Assembly (NCBI GenBank): GCA_934218695.1
Contig: CAKQDA010000002.1
Location: 1-64,000, forward strand
Origin: an uncultured Succinivibrio sp.
GTDB taxonomy: Bacteria; Pseudomonadota; Gammaproteobacteria; Enterobacterales; Succinivibrionaceae
Direction of reading: 5' to 3'
DNA: 64,000 nucleotides
Part shown: positions 8,218 through 17,651 of the stretch, in pieces
How positions within the stretch are numbered: position 1 is the first letter of the stretch
Layout: each line of letters starts with the position of its first letter
Notes under the pieces: generated by a model
The model's input: the letters and a program-made list of their open reading frames with translations, nothing else
The model's database searches: none
What the model was told of the DNA's origin: nothing
Program-made: the position numbers and the translations under genes

Positions 8218-9216
8218 TTACCTGTTAAATTTACAGCTTTTTTGGTGTCCTTTAGCACAGGCGATTTTATAGTATTTTCGTGCCATATCTACATCTCTTT
8301 TAGTACCGTTGCCGTGGAGATATGAATATCCTACGCTACTGCATGATTTTGCGTCATTAAGATCACAGCCTTTTGAAAAGTATAAAAAAGCTCTGTCTGG
8401 ATCATGATACTTTCCTTTCCCTTTTACATAAAGCCAGGCACGGTTGCGACATGATGCACCATCATTTAAATCACAGCCTCTTTCGAAGAATTCTGACGCT
8501 GTTTTTCTATTCCGTTTTATTTCGCGGCCGAATTCATAAAGATAACCTGCACTGTTACAGGCCTTACCATCTTTTAGTGCACAGCCTCTTTCAAACAGGT
8601 TTAAGGCTGTCTTTGCACTTTTTACCACGCCTTTGCCGAATTCGTACATGAATCCTAGGTTGTAGCAGGCCTTTGAATTGTTGCTGTCGCAGGCGTTTTC
8701 GTAATTTGATACAGCCTTCTTAAGATTTTTTCTTGTTCCAAGTCCATAGTTGTTCATAACACCTGAATAGAGGCAGGCATTGCCGTCACCACTGTAACAG
8801 TATTCACTGATAGCCTGATAGATGCTTTTTAGATCTGTAGAAGGCTCTCTTTTATTAAATGCCCTAATGTAATGATCGAGAGTTTTTTTACCGCTATTAA
8901 CTTTATCAGATGCATCATTCTGTTCCTTTTTTTGAGTAGCAGCAAAAGCAGCAGGATCCCTGCTGTCAGGAAGGTACAGTAATGCTCCACAGGAGAACAT
9001 ATCATCCAAATCACATCCTTTAAGATATAGCTTCTCAGCCTTTTTCAGATCTGGAATATCACTGTTTTCATAATAAACTCCTGCCTGTGCGCATGACTTG
9101 CCCTTTCCTTCACTGCACTCTTCTTCAAGAGTAGAAATATATGCAGCATCGACTGTTGAAAAGATAGAGCAGAAAAAAATAATTCCGGATATGAAAAGAG
9201 TATTTTTATTGATCAT
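8218..9216 (-). CDS. Cysteine-rich Sel1-repeat secreted protein
   Basis: I place the start at ATG 9216 because it yields a standard signal peptide (NKNTLFISGIIFFCSIFSTVDA); the frame is open further upstream to a GTG at 9345, but that extension looks like noise and neither start has a strong ribosome site. The protein contains about seven Sel1-like repeats with the pattern ACYNLGFMYEFGKGVVKSA. Each repeat has a pair of cysteines spaced as in Helicobacter Hcp proteins, where they form a disulphide within each repeat. Periplasmic or secreted, probably a protein-binding scaffold; DsbB in this window could support the disulphides. Confidence 0.8.
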   Translation of the reverse strand: MINKNTLFISGIIFFCSIFSTVDAAYISTLEEECSEGKGKSCAQAGVYYENSDIPDLKKAEKLYLKGCDLDDMFSCGALLYLPDSRDPAAFAATQKKEQNDASDKVNSGKKTLDHYIRAFNKREPSTDLKSIYQAISEYCYSGDGNACLYSGVMNNYGLGTRKNLKKAVSNYENACDSNNSKACYNLGFMYEFGKGVVKSAKTALNLFERGCALKDGKACNSAGYLYEFGREIKRNRKTASEFFERGCDLNDGASCRNRAWLYVKGKGKYHDPDRAFLYFSKGCDLNDAKSCSSVGYSYLHGNGTKRDVDMARKYYKIACAKGHQKSCKFNR

Positions 9217-9480
9217 AATTATGTCAAATAATAACAGGCAGACTAAAAAATAACGTGTAAAAAACAACATAGCTTCAGCTAGAAGTTTGTCCTTCATTAT
9301 TCTAGCGCTATAGAATTTTATATAAAAGTTTGAGCTTTGTATCACCTATAAAATACTGTAATTCATTTTGTGTTTGTAAAACATTATGATATTGTTGCAG
9401 TGTAGTGTTTATAACAGCAGTTTTAGCAGCATTATTTTATAAGAAATTATCACAGAATTTTTTACAAATTCGGAGAAAGC

Positions 9481-10704
9481 ATGACATTAAAAAAAGTTGT
9501 CATAACTGGCTTAGGAATCGTTTCATCAATTGGTGTTGGTGTAGATGCGGTTCTAAAGTCATTGAAGGAAGGTAAATCTGGTATCAGACAGTCTCAGGAT
9601 TTTGTCGACAGACAGATGCGTTCTCAGGTAGCAGGTTTAGTTGATATTGACCTTAAAGAATATATTGACCGTAGAGCATTGCGCTTTATGGGTGAGGCTG
9701 CCGCTTATTCTTATATTGCCATGAAAGAAGCAATAGCAATGGCGGGCCTTACAGAAGAGGATATCAGTAATGAGCGTACAGGTTTATTCACAGGTTCAGG
9801 TGGAGGTGATACCAGAGCCATTGTGGATGCTGCTGATGTCCTGCGTGAAAAGGGCGTAAAAAAGATTGGTCCGTACGCTGTACCTAAGGCTATGAGTTCA
9901 ACAACATCAGCAAATCTTGCTACTGCCTTTAAGATTAAAGGTGCCTCATTGTCTGTAAGTTCAGCCTGTTCAACTTCAGCTCACTGTATTGAACTTGCCT
10001 GCGATGAGATTGCATTAGGTCGTCATGACATAATGTTTGCCGGTGGCGGTGAGTCTGCCGACTGGACTATATCCTGTTTGTTCGATGCCATGGGCGCTTT
10101 ATCAAAAGGTTATAATGAAACTCCTGAAAAAGCATCACGACCATATGATGCTGACCGTGACGGTTTTGTAATCGGAGCAGGTGGAGGAATTCTGGTTTTA
10201 GAGTCAGAGGAACATGCAAAAGCACGTGGAGCCAACATTATCGCGGAGGTTGCAGGTTTTGGTGCAACTTCAGACGGTTACGACATGGTGGCTCCTTCAG
10301 GAGAAGGTGCAAAGCGCTGTATGAAACGTGCTCTTGAAGGTGTGGACTACAAGATTGATTATATCAATACCCATGGAACCTCCACTGTTCTTGGTGATTT
10401 AAAAGAGCTTGAAGCCATCAAAGAGGTCTTTGGGGATAACTGTCCTCCAATTTCATCAACCAAGTCTATGACAGGTCATACCTTAGGTGCAGCAGGTGTT
10501 AGTGAAGCTATCTTCAGTCTCCTGATGATGCAGAATGATTTTATTGCTCCATCAATCAATGTTGACAATATTGATGAGAACGCCAAAGGCTTTGACATCG
10601 TGGCAAATAAGGCAAGAGAAGCCAAGCTTGAGACAATAATGTCAAACAGCTTTGGTTTTGGTGGTACAAACGCTTCATTAGTACTGCATAAATACCATGG
10701 CTAA
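9481..10704 (+). CDS. fabB: 3-oxoacyl-ACP synthase I
   Basis: A 407-residue thiolase-fold condensing enzyme of fatty-acid elongation. The Cys-His-His triad is visible at C163 (SSACSTSAH), H298 (NTHGTST) and H333 ([10 protein letters not shown]), the same numbering as E. coli FabB. The C-terminal [13 protein letters not shown] is also typical. FabB rather than FabF is supported by the length, by the residue numbering and by the N-terminal [11 protein letters not shown]. FabB is needed for unsaturated fatty acid synthesis. A CGGAGAAAG ribosome site precedes the ATG. It overlaps rsuA by 8 bases. Confidence 0.93.
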   Translation: MTLKKVVITGLGIVSSIGVGVDAVLKSLKEGKSGIRQSQDFVDRQMRSQVAGLVDIDLKEYIDRRALRFMGEAAAYSYIAMKEAIAMAGLTEEDISNERTGLFTGSGGGDTRAIVDAADVLREKGVKKIGPYAVPKAMSSTTSANLATAFKIKGASLSVSSACSTSAHCIELACDEIALGRHDIMFAGGGESADWTISCLFDAMGALSKGYNETPEKASRPYDADRDGFVIGAGGGILVLESEEHAKARGANIIAEVAGFGATSDGYDMVAPSGEGAKRCMKRALEGVDYKIDYINTHGTSTVLGDLKELEAIKEVFGDNCPPISSTKSMTGHTLGAAGVSEAIFSLLMMQNDFIAPSINVDNIDENAKGFDIVANKAREAKLETIMSNSFGFGGTNASLVLHKYHG

Positions 10705-11440
10705 AGACACTTTAAGATTAGACAAGGCTGTATCTCATAATTTTGACGTTCCCCGTAACTACGCTGCAAAGCTCATCAAGTCAGGGGACGTTGAAGTTGA
10801 TGGAGAGGTAATTACTGATCCTGCCACAAAGATCTCCATTGAAGCGGATATCGTTATCGACGGAAATGAGGTGTCTGCTTCAGACGGCTTTAAAAAGCGT
10901 GTTTTCATGCTGAACAAGCCTAATGGCTATGTTTGTGCTGACAGAGATAACAACAATCCTATTGTGATTAATATTTTTTCTGATATTCCAAAGTTTACCC
11001 AGATGCATTGTGTTGGACGTCTTGACATTGATACTACAGGTCTCATCATTGTTACAGATGATGGTGATCTGAATCATAAGATCACAACTCCAAAGTCAGG
11101 TGTAACTAAAACATACAGAGCAGTTACCAGAGAAAAAATCTCTGAGCACGATGTTGAGAAGTTTGCTAAAGGTTTAAAACACCCTGAAGAAAAAAGCCGT
11201 TATAAGGGAGCTTTTCTTGAGATACTGTCAGACAGAGAGGCTTTAGTAACCGTAACTGAAGGTCGTTTTCATGAGGTAAAACGGCTTTTTGAGTGTGTTG
11301 GCAATGAAGTCGTAGAATTAGAAAGGCTATTTATAGGACAGCTAAGACTTGATGTATCTCTAGATGAGGGTGAATACAGAGAAATGTCCGAAGAGGATAT
11401 AAAGCTTGTTTTCTCACCATACAAAGATTTTACTGACTGA
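10697..11440 (+). CDS. rsuA: 16S rRNA pseudouridine(516) synthase
   Basis: A 247-residue enzyme with an N-terminal S4 RNA-binding domain (residues 5-60) and a catalytic domain with [10 protein letters not shown], whose first Asp (about D110) is the nucleophile. YFMLNKP-like [12 protein letters not shown] and the ending [26 protein letters not shown] align closely with E. coli RsuA, favouring RsuA over RluB/E/F. It starts inside the end of fabB, so the two are cotranscribed and probably coupled. Confidence 0.88.
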   Translation: MAKDTLRLDKAVSHNFDVPRNYAAKLIKSGDVEVDGEVITDPATKISIEADIVIDGNEVSASDGFKKRVFMLNKPNGYVCADRDNNNPIVINIFSDIPKFTQMHCVGRLDIDTTGLIIVTDDGDLNHKITTPKSGVTKTYRAVTREKISEHDVEKFAKGLKHPEEKSRYKGAFLEILSDREALVTVTEGRFHEVKRLFECVGNEVVELERLFIGQLRLDVSLDEGEYREMSEEDIKLVFSPYKDFTD

Positions 11441-11464
11441 GCTTCAATTAATCTTCAATCAAAA

Positions 11465-11496
11465 AATAAGCCTACACCGTAGAGTGTAAGCTTATT
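11465..11496. terminator. Terminator behind fabB-rsuA
   Basis: The stem AATAAGC-TACAC / GTGTA-GCTTATT has one internal mismatch and is followed by TTGTTG. It lies between the rsuA end and the convergent broken lipoprotein gene. Confidence 0.7.
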
Positions 11497-11519
11497 TGTT
11501 GTTACTACTTATTTTAATA

Positions 11520-11859
11520 TCATGCAGCTCTTAGCAGAGTGCCACCTTTTCTTTTTGCTGTATAGTCTTTTACGATTCCATTTCTGTCACATAAGAATGT
11601 AACTGTTTTATGGATATTTCTGCCAATGCTCTTGATGACCTCACAGTCATAAATGTACATTGTATCTTCACCTGAGTTTAATGTCTTATCTAGTGTTCCA
11701 AAAGATGAAATGTGAACAACGGTTGTTGTTTGTCCTTTTGTAACCGACAGCAACTATCTGTCAGTGATCCTTGTCCCCATCTGATGATTTAACAGTGAGC
11801 ATCCATCCATTAGTACTTACCAGAATAAAAAATGCAAAAAACACTGAAAATAATTTCAC
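11520..11859 (-). pseudogene. Broken small lipoprotein gene, BamE/OmlA-like fold
   Basis: Two fragments in different frames form one protein. The first, from GTG 11859 to a stop at 11761, reads KLFSVFFAFFILVSTNGW, a lipoprotein-like signal with Trp where a lipobox Cys would be expected. The second (from about 11774 to 11520, with an in-frame TAG near 11754-11756) reads SVTKGQTTTVVHISSFGTLD and later TVTFLCDRNGIVKDYTAK. This resembles the SmpA/OmlA (BamE-like) pattern of small outer-membrane lipoproteins. Frameshift, stop, missing lipobox Cys and a GTG start together argue for a pseudogene. A sequencing error could explain only the frameshift. Confidence 0.6.
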
Positions 11860-11868
11860 AATAAGCTA

Positions 11869-12311
11869 CTACTGATCCTGTTGGTCGTTTAGATTTATCT
11901 GTCCTTGTGCTAGTTTGAACTGATGTTTGTTATAGAAAAATAAAATGATCATTCTAATTGGTGCAATGAACCAGCTCAGCATGAACAGAATTGCGTAAGA
12001 TATGTATTTATATGTGAAAAACAAAAGAGCATTTGCAATGATAATATTGTTTCCCATTACAAATTCTACAATGCTTTCATACGCAAATCTTGAGAAAGGA
12101 TATAGCACCAACATAGACAAAAATGATAAGGCTAAACAACAGATGTTATACAAAGCTGTAGCTGTCGAAATCTCAGGATTTTTGAATGTTCCGTATATTG
12201 CAAAACCAAGAATGATAACAGATATTATTCACCTAATATAAAGTGCCTCCAGTAATATGAAGGTTTCAATCCTTTTAAAGCAAAAGCTGTGATTTGTTGC
12301 CAAACAAACAT
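11869..12311 (-). pseudogene. Frameshifted inner-membrane protein gene
   Basis: An ATG at 12311 behind a good AGGAGAAAT site begins MFVWQQITAFALKGLKPSYY and stops at 12225. One base away in frame the sequence continues as a plausible membrane segment (SVIILGFAIYGTFKNPEI) and then runs to 11869, ending in a polar tail with QINLNDQQDQ. Together they would make a protein of about 140 residues with three or four hydrophobic helices. No family was recognised. It lies 9 bases before the broken lipoprotein gene, so both were probably one operon. The clean ribosome site favours a recent mutation. Confidence 0.6.
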
Positions 12312-12706
12312 AATTTCTCCTAAATTATAAAAGTATGTGTATTTTATTTAATCAGTATTTTTTTTGTCCTGCATATCACAATTCTGATAAGAGTTAGATT
12401 TTTTTTGATTTTAGTTGCTTTTTTAAGAGAGAGGAATTGATCTGTATAGAGCCTATTAACCCGTTATTTTCTTTTTACCTGTGATAAAGATAAAAATATT
12501 AAAAAGTCATGTAAATTTTCAAACATTGTTAGATGTTATATCACAGAAAAGATGTGCTGAATAAATTATTATTTTTCATTATCTAATGATAAAATCTATT
12601 ATTTTTGGTGTTTATTATATAGATATGTTGAACAGATGCAGTTTGCCAGTAAAGACAATAGATCTTTATCAGGCTTAATTGCCTTTATATAATTTTTGGG
12701 ATGCTT
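12312..12706. other. AT-rich intergenic region
   Basis: About 395 bases between the divergent broken membrane gene and the MalE-like gene. No gene or clear structure is visible. Several AT-rich -10-like hexamers occur; the one at about 12689 (TATAAT) is too close to the start codon to be convincing. Confidence 0.5.
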
Positions 12707-13900
12707 ATGAAAAAACTGTCAAAATTCACTTTTAGTGCACTTCTGTTATCATTAAGTTCTGTTGTATTTGCTGATTCAAAGCTTGTTGTATGGGAAGATC
12801 TTGATAAAAGCTATGGCATTGAAAAGGCTGCCAGAAACTTTGCAAAAGAAAACGGCTGTGAAGTTATAATTGAGCAAAAGGATTCTGTAAAGCAGGTCGA
12901 TTTGGTATCAGAAATGGTTGAGAAGGGGGAGAGTGCTCCTGATATTTTTATTGCTGTTTCTGATCAGATCAGCCGCGCTGTAAATAAAGGTTTAATCTCT
13001 AAGCTTGACAGGATCTCCTCTGACAGTGAAAAATCAAAATACTTACCGCTGGCAATTGATGCTTTCAGTTATAACGGAGAGATATATGCATATCCTAGAT
13101 CAATTGAATCTCTCGTGGTTTATTACAACAAAGCTTTAGTAGAGTATCCTTTTGAGGAAATGGATGACTATACAAAGTTAAATGATAAGATGCATTCACA
13201 GGGTAAATACGGCCTTATAGGAAAGTTGGATCAGTTCTACATTGCATATGGTATTTACAGCGGTTATGGTGCCTATATCTTTGGCTATAAAAACGGAAGA
13301 TATGATGTAGATGATATTGGTCTTAACAACGACGGGGCTGTAAAGGCTCTGCAGTTTATTACTTCATATTCAAAGTATCTTCCAAAAGAGGTACTGTCAC
13401 CAGACGGATGGGGGGCTGTTGATTCCTACTTTAAAGAAGGCAAGGCAGCTGCTGTCATTAACGGCCCATGGGCACTTGGTGATTATGCAAAATCAGGAAT
13501 AGACTATGGTGTAGCTCCGTTGCCTATGCTTCCAAACGGTCAGCCAATGCGACCTTTATATGGTGCAAAAGGTTATGTGGTTTCAGCTGACACCAAAAAC
13601 AAGGATCTTGCCGAGAAGTTTTTAGAGTATATCAATCGTCCTGAATATGCTTTAGTTCGTTATTCAGAAATTGCTGAACTGCCTCCTATCAAAGCAGTGC
13701 TTGATAATCCTCTTATTACCAATGACGATTTTGCCAATGCTATTGCAATTCAGATAAAGAACGCTGATGCAATGCCTGCTGTTCCTGAATTTTCAAAAGT
13801 ATGGGATCCTATTGGAAAGGCAATGTCAGATGCAATTTCAGGAAAGGAAGATCCAAAGAGTGCTTTAGATAAAGCAGTTTATGAGATTAAAAATAACTAG
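12707..13900 (+). CDS. MalE-like sugar ABC transporter substrate-binding protein
   Basis: A periplasmic binding protein of 397 residues. I chose the second ATG (12707) because TGGGATG lies at proper spacing and the result is a clean signal peptide (KKLSKFTFSALLLSLSSVVFA). The mature protein begins DSKLVVWEDLDKSYGIE and contains PDIFIAVSDQ, YPRSIESLVVYYNKAL and AAVINGPWALGDYAKSG, all matching the maltose/maltodextrin-binding MalE pattern. No MalF, MalG or MalK gene is nearby, so its permease must be elsewhere. It forms a single-gene unit with double hairpins behind it. Confidence 0.8.
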   Translation: MKKLSKFTFSALLLSLSSVVFADSKLVVWEDLDKSYGIEKAARNFAKENGCEVIIEQKDSVKQVDLVSEMVEKGESAPDIFIAVSDQISRAVNKGLISKLDRISSDSEKSKYLPLAIDAFSYNGEIYAYPRSIESLVVYYNKALVEYPFEEMDDYTKLNDKMHSQGKYGLIGKLDQFYIAYGIYSGYGAYIFGYKNGRYDVDDIGLNNDGAVKALQFITSYSKYLPKEVLSPDGWGAVDSYFKEGKAAAVINGPWALGDYAKSGIDYGVAPLPMLPNGQPMRPLYGAKGYVVSADTKNKDLAEKFLEYINRPEYALVRYSEIAELPPIKAVLDNPLITNDDFANAIAIQIKNADAMPAVPEFSKVWDPIGKAMSDAISGKEDPKSALDKAVYEIKNN

Positions 13901-13919
13901 CCTTTCAGTGTAAAAGATT

Positions 13920-13964
13920 GGCCTGACAAAAAGTCAGGCCATGAGCCACGGACATTACCGTGGC
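13920..13964. terminator. Tandem stem-loops between convergent genes
   Basis: The first perfect stem is GGCCTGAC / GTCAGGCC with an A5 loop (13920-13940). The second is GCCACGG / CCGTGGC (13945-13964), followed by ATTATTTTAT. They probably terminate the MalE-like gene on one strand and lon on the other. Confidence 0.8.
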
Positions 13965-13977
13965 ATTATTTTATAAA

Positions 13978-16512
13978 TTACTTCTTTTTTAAATCAAAAA
14001 TTACATTTGCCACATCATCGTATGTATCGGCAAAGTAATAATGAACTCCTTTTGTAACTTCCTCTGGCAGCTCTTTTACATCATCCTCGTTTGCCTTTGG
14101 ACAAATGATATTCATGATGCCCATACGACGGGCAGCAATGGTTTTCTCCTTGATCCCTCCAATTGCCAGAACCTGACCTGTAAGAGACAGTTCTCCCGTC
14201 ATTGCAAAGCCTTTTTTAGGAGCCTTGTTCAAAGCAAGTGAGAGCAGGCTTGTCGCCAGAGTAACGCCGGCAGAAGGTCCATCCTTTGGAGTGGCGCCTT
14301 CAGGAACATGAATATGGATACAGGCTTTCTTAAAGAAATCCTTTTTTTGAGGGCAGTATCCAGCTATATGTCCCTGAATAAAGCTGTAGGCAATATGTGC
14401 CGATTCTTTCATGACATCGCCTAAAGAACCTGTAAGTTCGAACCCTTTTGCATCGTTGTTTATTCTAGCAGATTCAATTGGCAGCGTAGCTCCACCGACA
14501 GAGGTCCATGCAAGACCAGTGATCACACCGACACCTTCCAGGTGTTTTTCTCTCTTAAAAGGAGCTGTTCCTAAATAATCAAACAGAGATGCAGCTGTAA
14601 CTGTAACAGACTTGTTTCCTTCAAGAAGCTTTACAGCCACTTTTCTTATGATCCTGTCGATTGCTCTTTCAGTAGATCTCATTCCACTTTCTCGAGCGTA
14701 CTCTTCGATAATCTTCTTAAGCACAGTGTCGGAAATTCTGATCTGAGACTTTTTCATATGAGCCTTTTCAAGGCCCTTAGGGATCAGGTGCTTCTTTGCA
14801 ATAGCAAGTTTCTCAGAGGCAATATATCCTGAGAGTCTTATAGGATCCATTCTGTCTAGGAGGGCGTCAGGAATGGTATCCGTGGTGTTTGCGGTGCAGA
14901 TAAACAGACACTTTGACAGGTCCAGTCTCTCATCAAGATAGTTATCCATGAAGGTGTTGTTCTGCTCAGGATCCAGAGTTTCCAGAAGAGCTGCAGCAGG
15001 ATCTCCCTGATAAGACTTTGTAAGCTTATCAATTTCATCTAGCATGATAACAGGGTTCATAACACCAGTTTCTCTGAGTGCCTGCACGAATTTTCCAGGC
15101 ATAGCTCCTATATAGGTTTTGCGGTGACCTTTAATAACAGAATCATCACCGACACCACCTAAAGACAGTCTGTAGAATGGTCTGTTAAGAGCCTTTGCAA
15201 TTGATTTGCCAATAGAGGTCTTACCTACACCAGGAGGACCTACAAACAGCAGAATTGATCCGTTTGTTGTACCTTTTAATGCTCCTAAAGCCAGGAACTC
15301 GATGATTCTGTCCTTTACATCCTTTAATCCTTCATGGTCAGAGTCCAAAACAGTACGGGCTTTTGCAATGTCAATCTCTTCTTTTGAATACTTGCCCCAT
15401 GGAATTGAGGATAGGATATCAAGATAGTTTCTTGTAACTCCGTATTCTGGTGATGCACTGTCAAGCATACTAAATTTCTTAATCTCTTTGTCAAAGCGTT
15501 TTTTGATGAGCTCTGGAGGATTAAGTTTCTTCATACGGGAAATGAACTCGTCAGATTCTGTATAGCTGTCAGCTCTGGTTCCAAGTTCTTTCTGGATCTC
15601 TTTTAACTGCTCTTTTAATACATACTCTTTCTGTCTTTTTGAAAGTCTGTCGTTAACAGAATTTCTGATTTCGTCCTGAAGTTTTGCAGCTTTTAGCTCT
15701 TTTTTAATGATAGCCTGTGCTTTCTGCAGTCTCTCGAGCAGATCAATTGTATCCAGAATATCCTGTAGACTCTTAGCACTTGTAGTGGTAACAGATGCAG
15801 CACAGTCAGCAAGTAAAGAAGGATCGTTCTGATCAAATCTTAGCAGGTACTGACGCATCTCATCTGAGTACATTGGGTTTAAAGGCAAAAGCTCTTGAAG
15901 TGATGATACCAGATTCATAGCCAGGGCTTTGACCTTAACCTCTTCATCTGATCCTGATTCTGGCTCAAGATTTTGAGGGTAAACTACAACTGCTCTGAAT
16001 TCTTTGTCGAATTTTGTCCATTTTTCAACCTGTACGCGACACAGTCCTTCGCATACAAAATGAACTTCACCAGGAACGCTTTTGGCGTGTAAAAGTCTTA
16101 CTAGTGTTCCTGTCTTAGGAAAGTCAGCCTGAGTAATCGAGCCTTGTTTTTTTACTTTTTCATCGATGGCAAACAGGGCAAAGGTCTTTGACTGTGACTT
16201 TGCAATTTCAGTAATTAAATCTTCCCATTCACCTTTAATCTGAACAGGACAAATCTGTGATGGCATAACAGGTCTGCCAAAAACAGGAATAACAAATACC
16301 TCCTCAGGTGAAGGATCTGTCGCTGTTATGCTTGTTCTTGTAGGCACAGAATCATCTGAAGTCTCATTATCAGTTGTATTCTGTGGCTCCACTTTTTCTG
16401 CTATTTCTGCAGTTTTTTTATCAAGATTAGCTTTTAATGAACGTAGTTTTTCCTTGAGCTCATTCAGATCGTCTAAAGAGATTTCAAGTTTTTCTTTCTT
16501 GTTATCGTCCAT
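13978..16512 (-). CDS. lon: ATP-dependent protease La (first of two Lon proteins)
   Basis: An 844-residue AAA+ protease. Residues 1-65 are a charged extension with heptad-like ELKEKLRSLKANLDKK, longer than in E. coli Lon. The LAN substrate domain follows, with VIPVFGRPVMPSQ. Walker A GPPGVGKTS is at about 425-433, Walker B IMLDEIDK at about 489-496, and the catalytic dyad is S747 (KDGPSAGV) and K790 (GGIKEKT). All active residues are intact. A near-consensus heat-shock promoter lies just upstream. A second Lon is encoded at 46541-49099, so this is a paralogue outside the clp cluster. Confidence 0.93.
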   Translation of the reverse strand: MDDNKKEKLEISLDDLNELKEKLRSLKANLDKKTAEIAEKVEPQNTTDNETSDDSVPTRTSITATDPSPEEVFVIPVFGRPVMPSQICPVQIKGEWEDLITEIAKSQSKTFALFAIDEKVKKQGSITQADFPKTGTLVRLLHAKSVPGEVHFVCEGLCRVQVEKWTKFDKEFRAVVVYPQNLEPESGSDEEVKVKALAMNLVSSLQELLPLNPMYSDEMRQYLLRFDQNDPSLLADCAASVTTTSAKSLQDILDTIDLLERLQKAQAIIKKELKAAKLQDEIRNSVNDRLSKRQKEYVLKEQLKEIQKELGTRADSYTESDEFISRMKKLNPPELIKKRFDKEIKKFSMLDSASPEYGVTRNYLDILSSIPWGKYSKEEIDIAKARTVLDSDHEGLKDVKDRIIEFLALGALKGTTNGSILLFVGPPGVGKTSIGKSIAKALNRPFYRLSLGGVGDDSVIKGHRKTYIGAMPGKFVQALRETGVMNPVIMLDEIDKLTKSYQGDPAAALLETLDPEQNNTFMDNYLDERLDLSKCLFICTANTTDTIPDALLDRMDPIRLSGYIASEKLAIAKKHLIPKGLEKAHMKKSQIRISDTVLKKIIEEYARESGMRSTERAIDRIIRKVAVKLLEGNKSVTVTAASLFDYLGTAPFKREKHLEGVGVITGLAWTSVGGATLPIESARINNDAKGFELTGSLGDVMKESAHIAYSFIQGHIAGYCPQKKDFFKKACIHIHVPEGATPKDGPSAGVTLATSLLSLALNKAPKKGFAMTGELSLTGQVLAIGGIKEKTIAARRMGIMNIICPKANEDDVKELPEEVTKGVHYYFADTYDDVANVIFDLKKK

Positions 16513-16551
16513 GATTTTTTTTACCTTTTTGATCCTAGTTTACTCATCTTC

Positions 16552-16580
16552 ACATGGGGACTTTTCAATATAATTTCAAG
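16552..16580 (-). promoter_or_regulatory. Sigma-32 (heat-shock) promoter of the first lon
   Basis: On the minus strand CTTGAA (16580-16575), a 15-base spacer and CCCCATGT (16559-16552) match the RpoH consensus CTTGAA-N13-15-CCCCATNT almost perfectly. It is about 40 bases upstream of the lon start codon. Confidence 0.8.
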
Positions 16581-16778
16581 AGCATTTACATGATAATGAC
16601 AGGCTTTGTTCTAAAGTTTCTTTAAGCTTTCGGTCAGTCTTAAAAGATTATGATGAGCAGTTATCATATAATTTTGGAAGATACATTATGCATGCACAAT
16701 GACTGATCTTTTTAATGTCTTATACAAACGGCATTTATAAGCCTATATAATGCAGTCCGACAAATAAGGAGAAATTTA

Positions 16779-17618
16779 ATGTTTAACAAGGAACAGGCAG
16801 TTTCACGCTTAATTGAAATACTAGTCGAGTTCATTCCGAATTTAAAAGGACAAATCGACGATTTTTCAAAAGACTATTTTGCTCAGAGATCTCTTTTAAG
16901 AGGTCTTATGAACATGCATTCTGAGAAAAATCCCTTACCTCAGGAGTTCTTTTCTCTGCAGGATGAACTGCTTCAGTATGAGCTTTCAGAAAAGCAGCTT
17001 ACTGATACAGCTTCTTTAGCTCCAAGTTCTCTAAATAAGAATATATATGTGTTTACAGGGGACATTACGTCCTTTAAAGCTGATGCTGTTGTAAACAGTG
17101 CTGAACCCAACCTGTTAGGATGCAGACAGGCAGGACACAACTGTCCTGACAATGCCATCCATTCTGCAGCAGGATTACAGTTAAGATTTGAATGTGCTTC
17201 GATAATGCAGGGGAGGGATGCCCCACCTGGCAGTGCAGTGGCAACAGGCGCATATAACCTTCCATACGAAATGGTGATCCATGTGGTAGGACCTAAGGTT
17301 TCTTTTGAAGTTACCGCAGAGGATATTGCTGTTTTAAAAAAGTGTTATCAGAGTGCTCTTAAGATTGCTGTGGACCGTGGCTGCAAATCAGTTGTGTTTA
17401 CTCCAATAGCAACAGGCACATTAGGTTTCTCAATGCAGAAAGTCGCAAAAGTTGCAGTTGATTCTGTCCTTGATTTTCTAAAAAATTATCAAAATGATCT
17501 TAAAGTGATCTTTTTTGTTCAGCAGGATCGCGATCGTATGATATATGATACACTCCTTACACCTCATGAGGATAAGAAAGGTGAGCTTCATCCTTTCTTT
17601 AATCTGAATTTGTTCTAG
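16779..17618 (+). CDS. Zinc-type macrodomain protein, probable ADP-ribosyl hydrolase
   Basis: A 279-residue protein with an N-terminal helical part (1-85) and a macrodomain from about 88. TGDITSFKADAVVNSAEPNL is the ADP-ribose-binding entry. The following stretch has C115, H120 and C122 in GCRQAGHNCPDNAIHSAAG, close to the zinc signature of Zn-dependent macrodomains that remove ADP-ribose from proteins. IATGTLGFSM gives the phosphate loop. In Firmicutes such enzymes sit beside SirTM sirtuins and lipoylation genes; neither is present here. AAGGAG precedes the ATG. Likely cotranscribed with the next gene. Confidence 0.85.
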   Translation: MFNKEQAVSRLIEILVEFIPNLKGQIDDFSKDYFAQRSLLRGLMNMHSEKNPLPQEFFSLQDELLQYELSEKQLTDTASLAPSSLNKNIYVFTGDITSFKADAVVNSAEPNLLGCRQAGHNCPDNAIHSAAGLQLRFECASIMQGRDAPPGSAVATGAYNLPYEMVIHVVGPKVSFEVTAEDIAVLKKCYQSALKIAVDRGCKSVVFTPIATGTLGFSMQKVAKVAVDSVLDFLKNYQNDLKVIFFVQQDRDRMIYDTLLTPHEDKKGELHPFFNLNLF

Positions 17619-17651
17619 CAAACTAACAAGGTATATAAAAAAATAACTATT

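Noticed and set aside
12002..12241. Plus-strand open frame over the broken membrane gene
   Set aside because: No ribosome site and no protein-like composition; it mirrors the minus-strand coding sequence.
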